Positions 63,765-64,000 of a stretch of 64,000 nt of DNA are shown here, in pieces (within the stretch, counting starts at the first letter, position 1; each line of letters opens with the position of its first letter). The notes beneath the pieces are model-generated. The model had not been told where the DNA came from. It saw only the letters and a list, made by a program, of their open reading frames with translations, and searched no databases. The stretch lies in the NCBI GenBank assembly GCA_964006375.1, contig OZ023270.1, positions 71,638,082 to 71,702,081 of the forward strand, given 5' to 3'. The DNA is from Tillus elongatus. Taxonomy: Eukaryota; Arthropoda; Insecta; Coleoptera; Cleridae. The position numbers and the translations under genes were made by a program.

Positions 63765-64000
63765 TGTTGTGAGTGGGCCATTACAGTCCCTCCATTGTGA
63801 CCTAAAAACTATTTTGGATTACGCCTAATTATCTTATATTTCACCCATCAAGTCCAGCCTCTCACAGAGGCCGATAATTTTTGAGGGCGAAAGTTGATCC
63901 AGATCCTCTGGTGCAAGTTATGTCTTCCCAAAGAGCTTATCCTATCCGCAGCCGGACAGGAGCATAGCACGTGCTCTGCTGTTTCGTTACTTTCCATACA
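63765..64000 (-). mobile_element. 3' end of a LINE with zinc-knuckle C-terminus and a retroposon-like 3' UTR
   Basis: On the minus strand 64000-63880 encodes CMESNETAEHVLCSC then PAADRISSLGRHN, the C-terminal zinc-knuckle of a LINE. It ends at a stop inside GGCTGGACTTGATGG. The 3' UTR (63903-63765) matches 39070-39195, the 3' end of the 168-bp-unit retroposon, including the stem-loop GCCTCTGTGAGAGGC and GGAGGGACTGTAATGGCCCA. The 5' part is beyond the window. Confidence 0.78.

Overview
The window is nuclear DNA of an insect with a large, transposon-swollen genome. Two first lines of evidence are a classical six-cysteine odorant-binding protein (OBP) gene, a hexapod family, and spliced genes with GT-AG introns. 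Lineage inside the insects cannot be fixed from what I can see. I saw no bacterial genes, CRISPR array, rRNA gene or convincing tRNA.

Host genes are few and broken up by introns. In order: the first coding exon of CUEDC2 on the minus strand (3186-3357); a small two-exon gene of unknown function on the plus strand (21962-22448); a two-exon minus-strand gene for a 162-residue basic protein with a KEN-box-like motif (26365-27007); the complete four-exon GOSR1/Gos28 Golgi SNARE gene on the plus strand (28791-40272); a complete two-exon OBP gene (52597-58303); and the signal-peptide exon of a probable second OBP gene that runs off the right edge (63637-63708). The last two suggest a tandem OBP cluster.

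Most other identifiable sequence is mobile or repetitive. Non-LTR retrotransposons dominate. They include an open endonuclease-reverse transcriptase reading frame (46274-49210) inserted in reverse into an older copy of its own family, RNase-H-bearing LINEs (42.2-42.8 kb, 58.4-60.0 kb), and LINEs sitting in GOSR1 introns 1 and 3. DNA transposons include mariner remnants (34.0, 34.7-36.6, 51.0-52.1 kb), a pogo/Tigger-like element (15.6-17.4 kb), two DDE remnants of another Tc1/mariner-like type (41.8, 60.3 kb), two hAT-type non-autonomous elements with 8-bp target duplications (4361-5912 and 54032-55044), and several foldback MITEs. One solo LTR lies inside a hAT element.

Three repeat systems look least ordinary. 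(1) A 1.6-kb non-coding retroposon made of about eight diverged 168-bp units has a perfect 12-bp target duplication (37598-39215); a second copy opens the window, and its 3' end is shared with a LINE at the right edge. (2) Two large foldback structures, at 7.1-10.0 kb and 23468-26274, the latter with two arms of about 863 bp. (3) Twelve microsatellites, many of them (TA)n arrays at the same internal position of one interspersed repeat family, plus a nearly 2-kb (CT)(GT)(GCGT)(GT) tract at 61251-63224.

Insertion order can be read in several places: LTR into hAT into MITE; LINE into mariner; retroposon into LINE; LINE into LINE; LINE into satellite.
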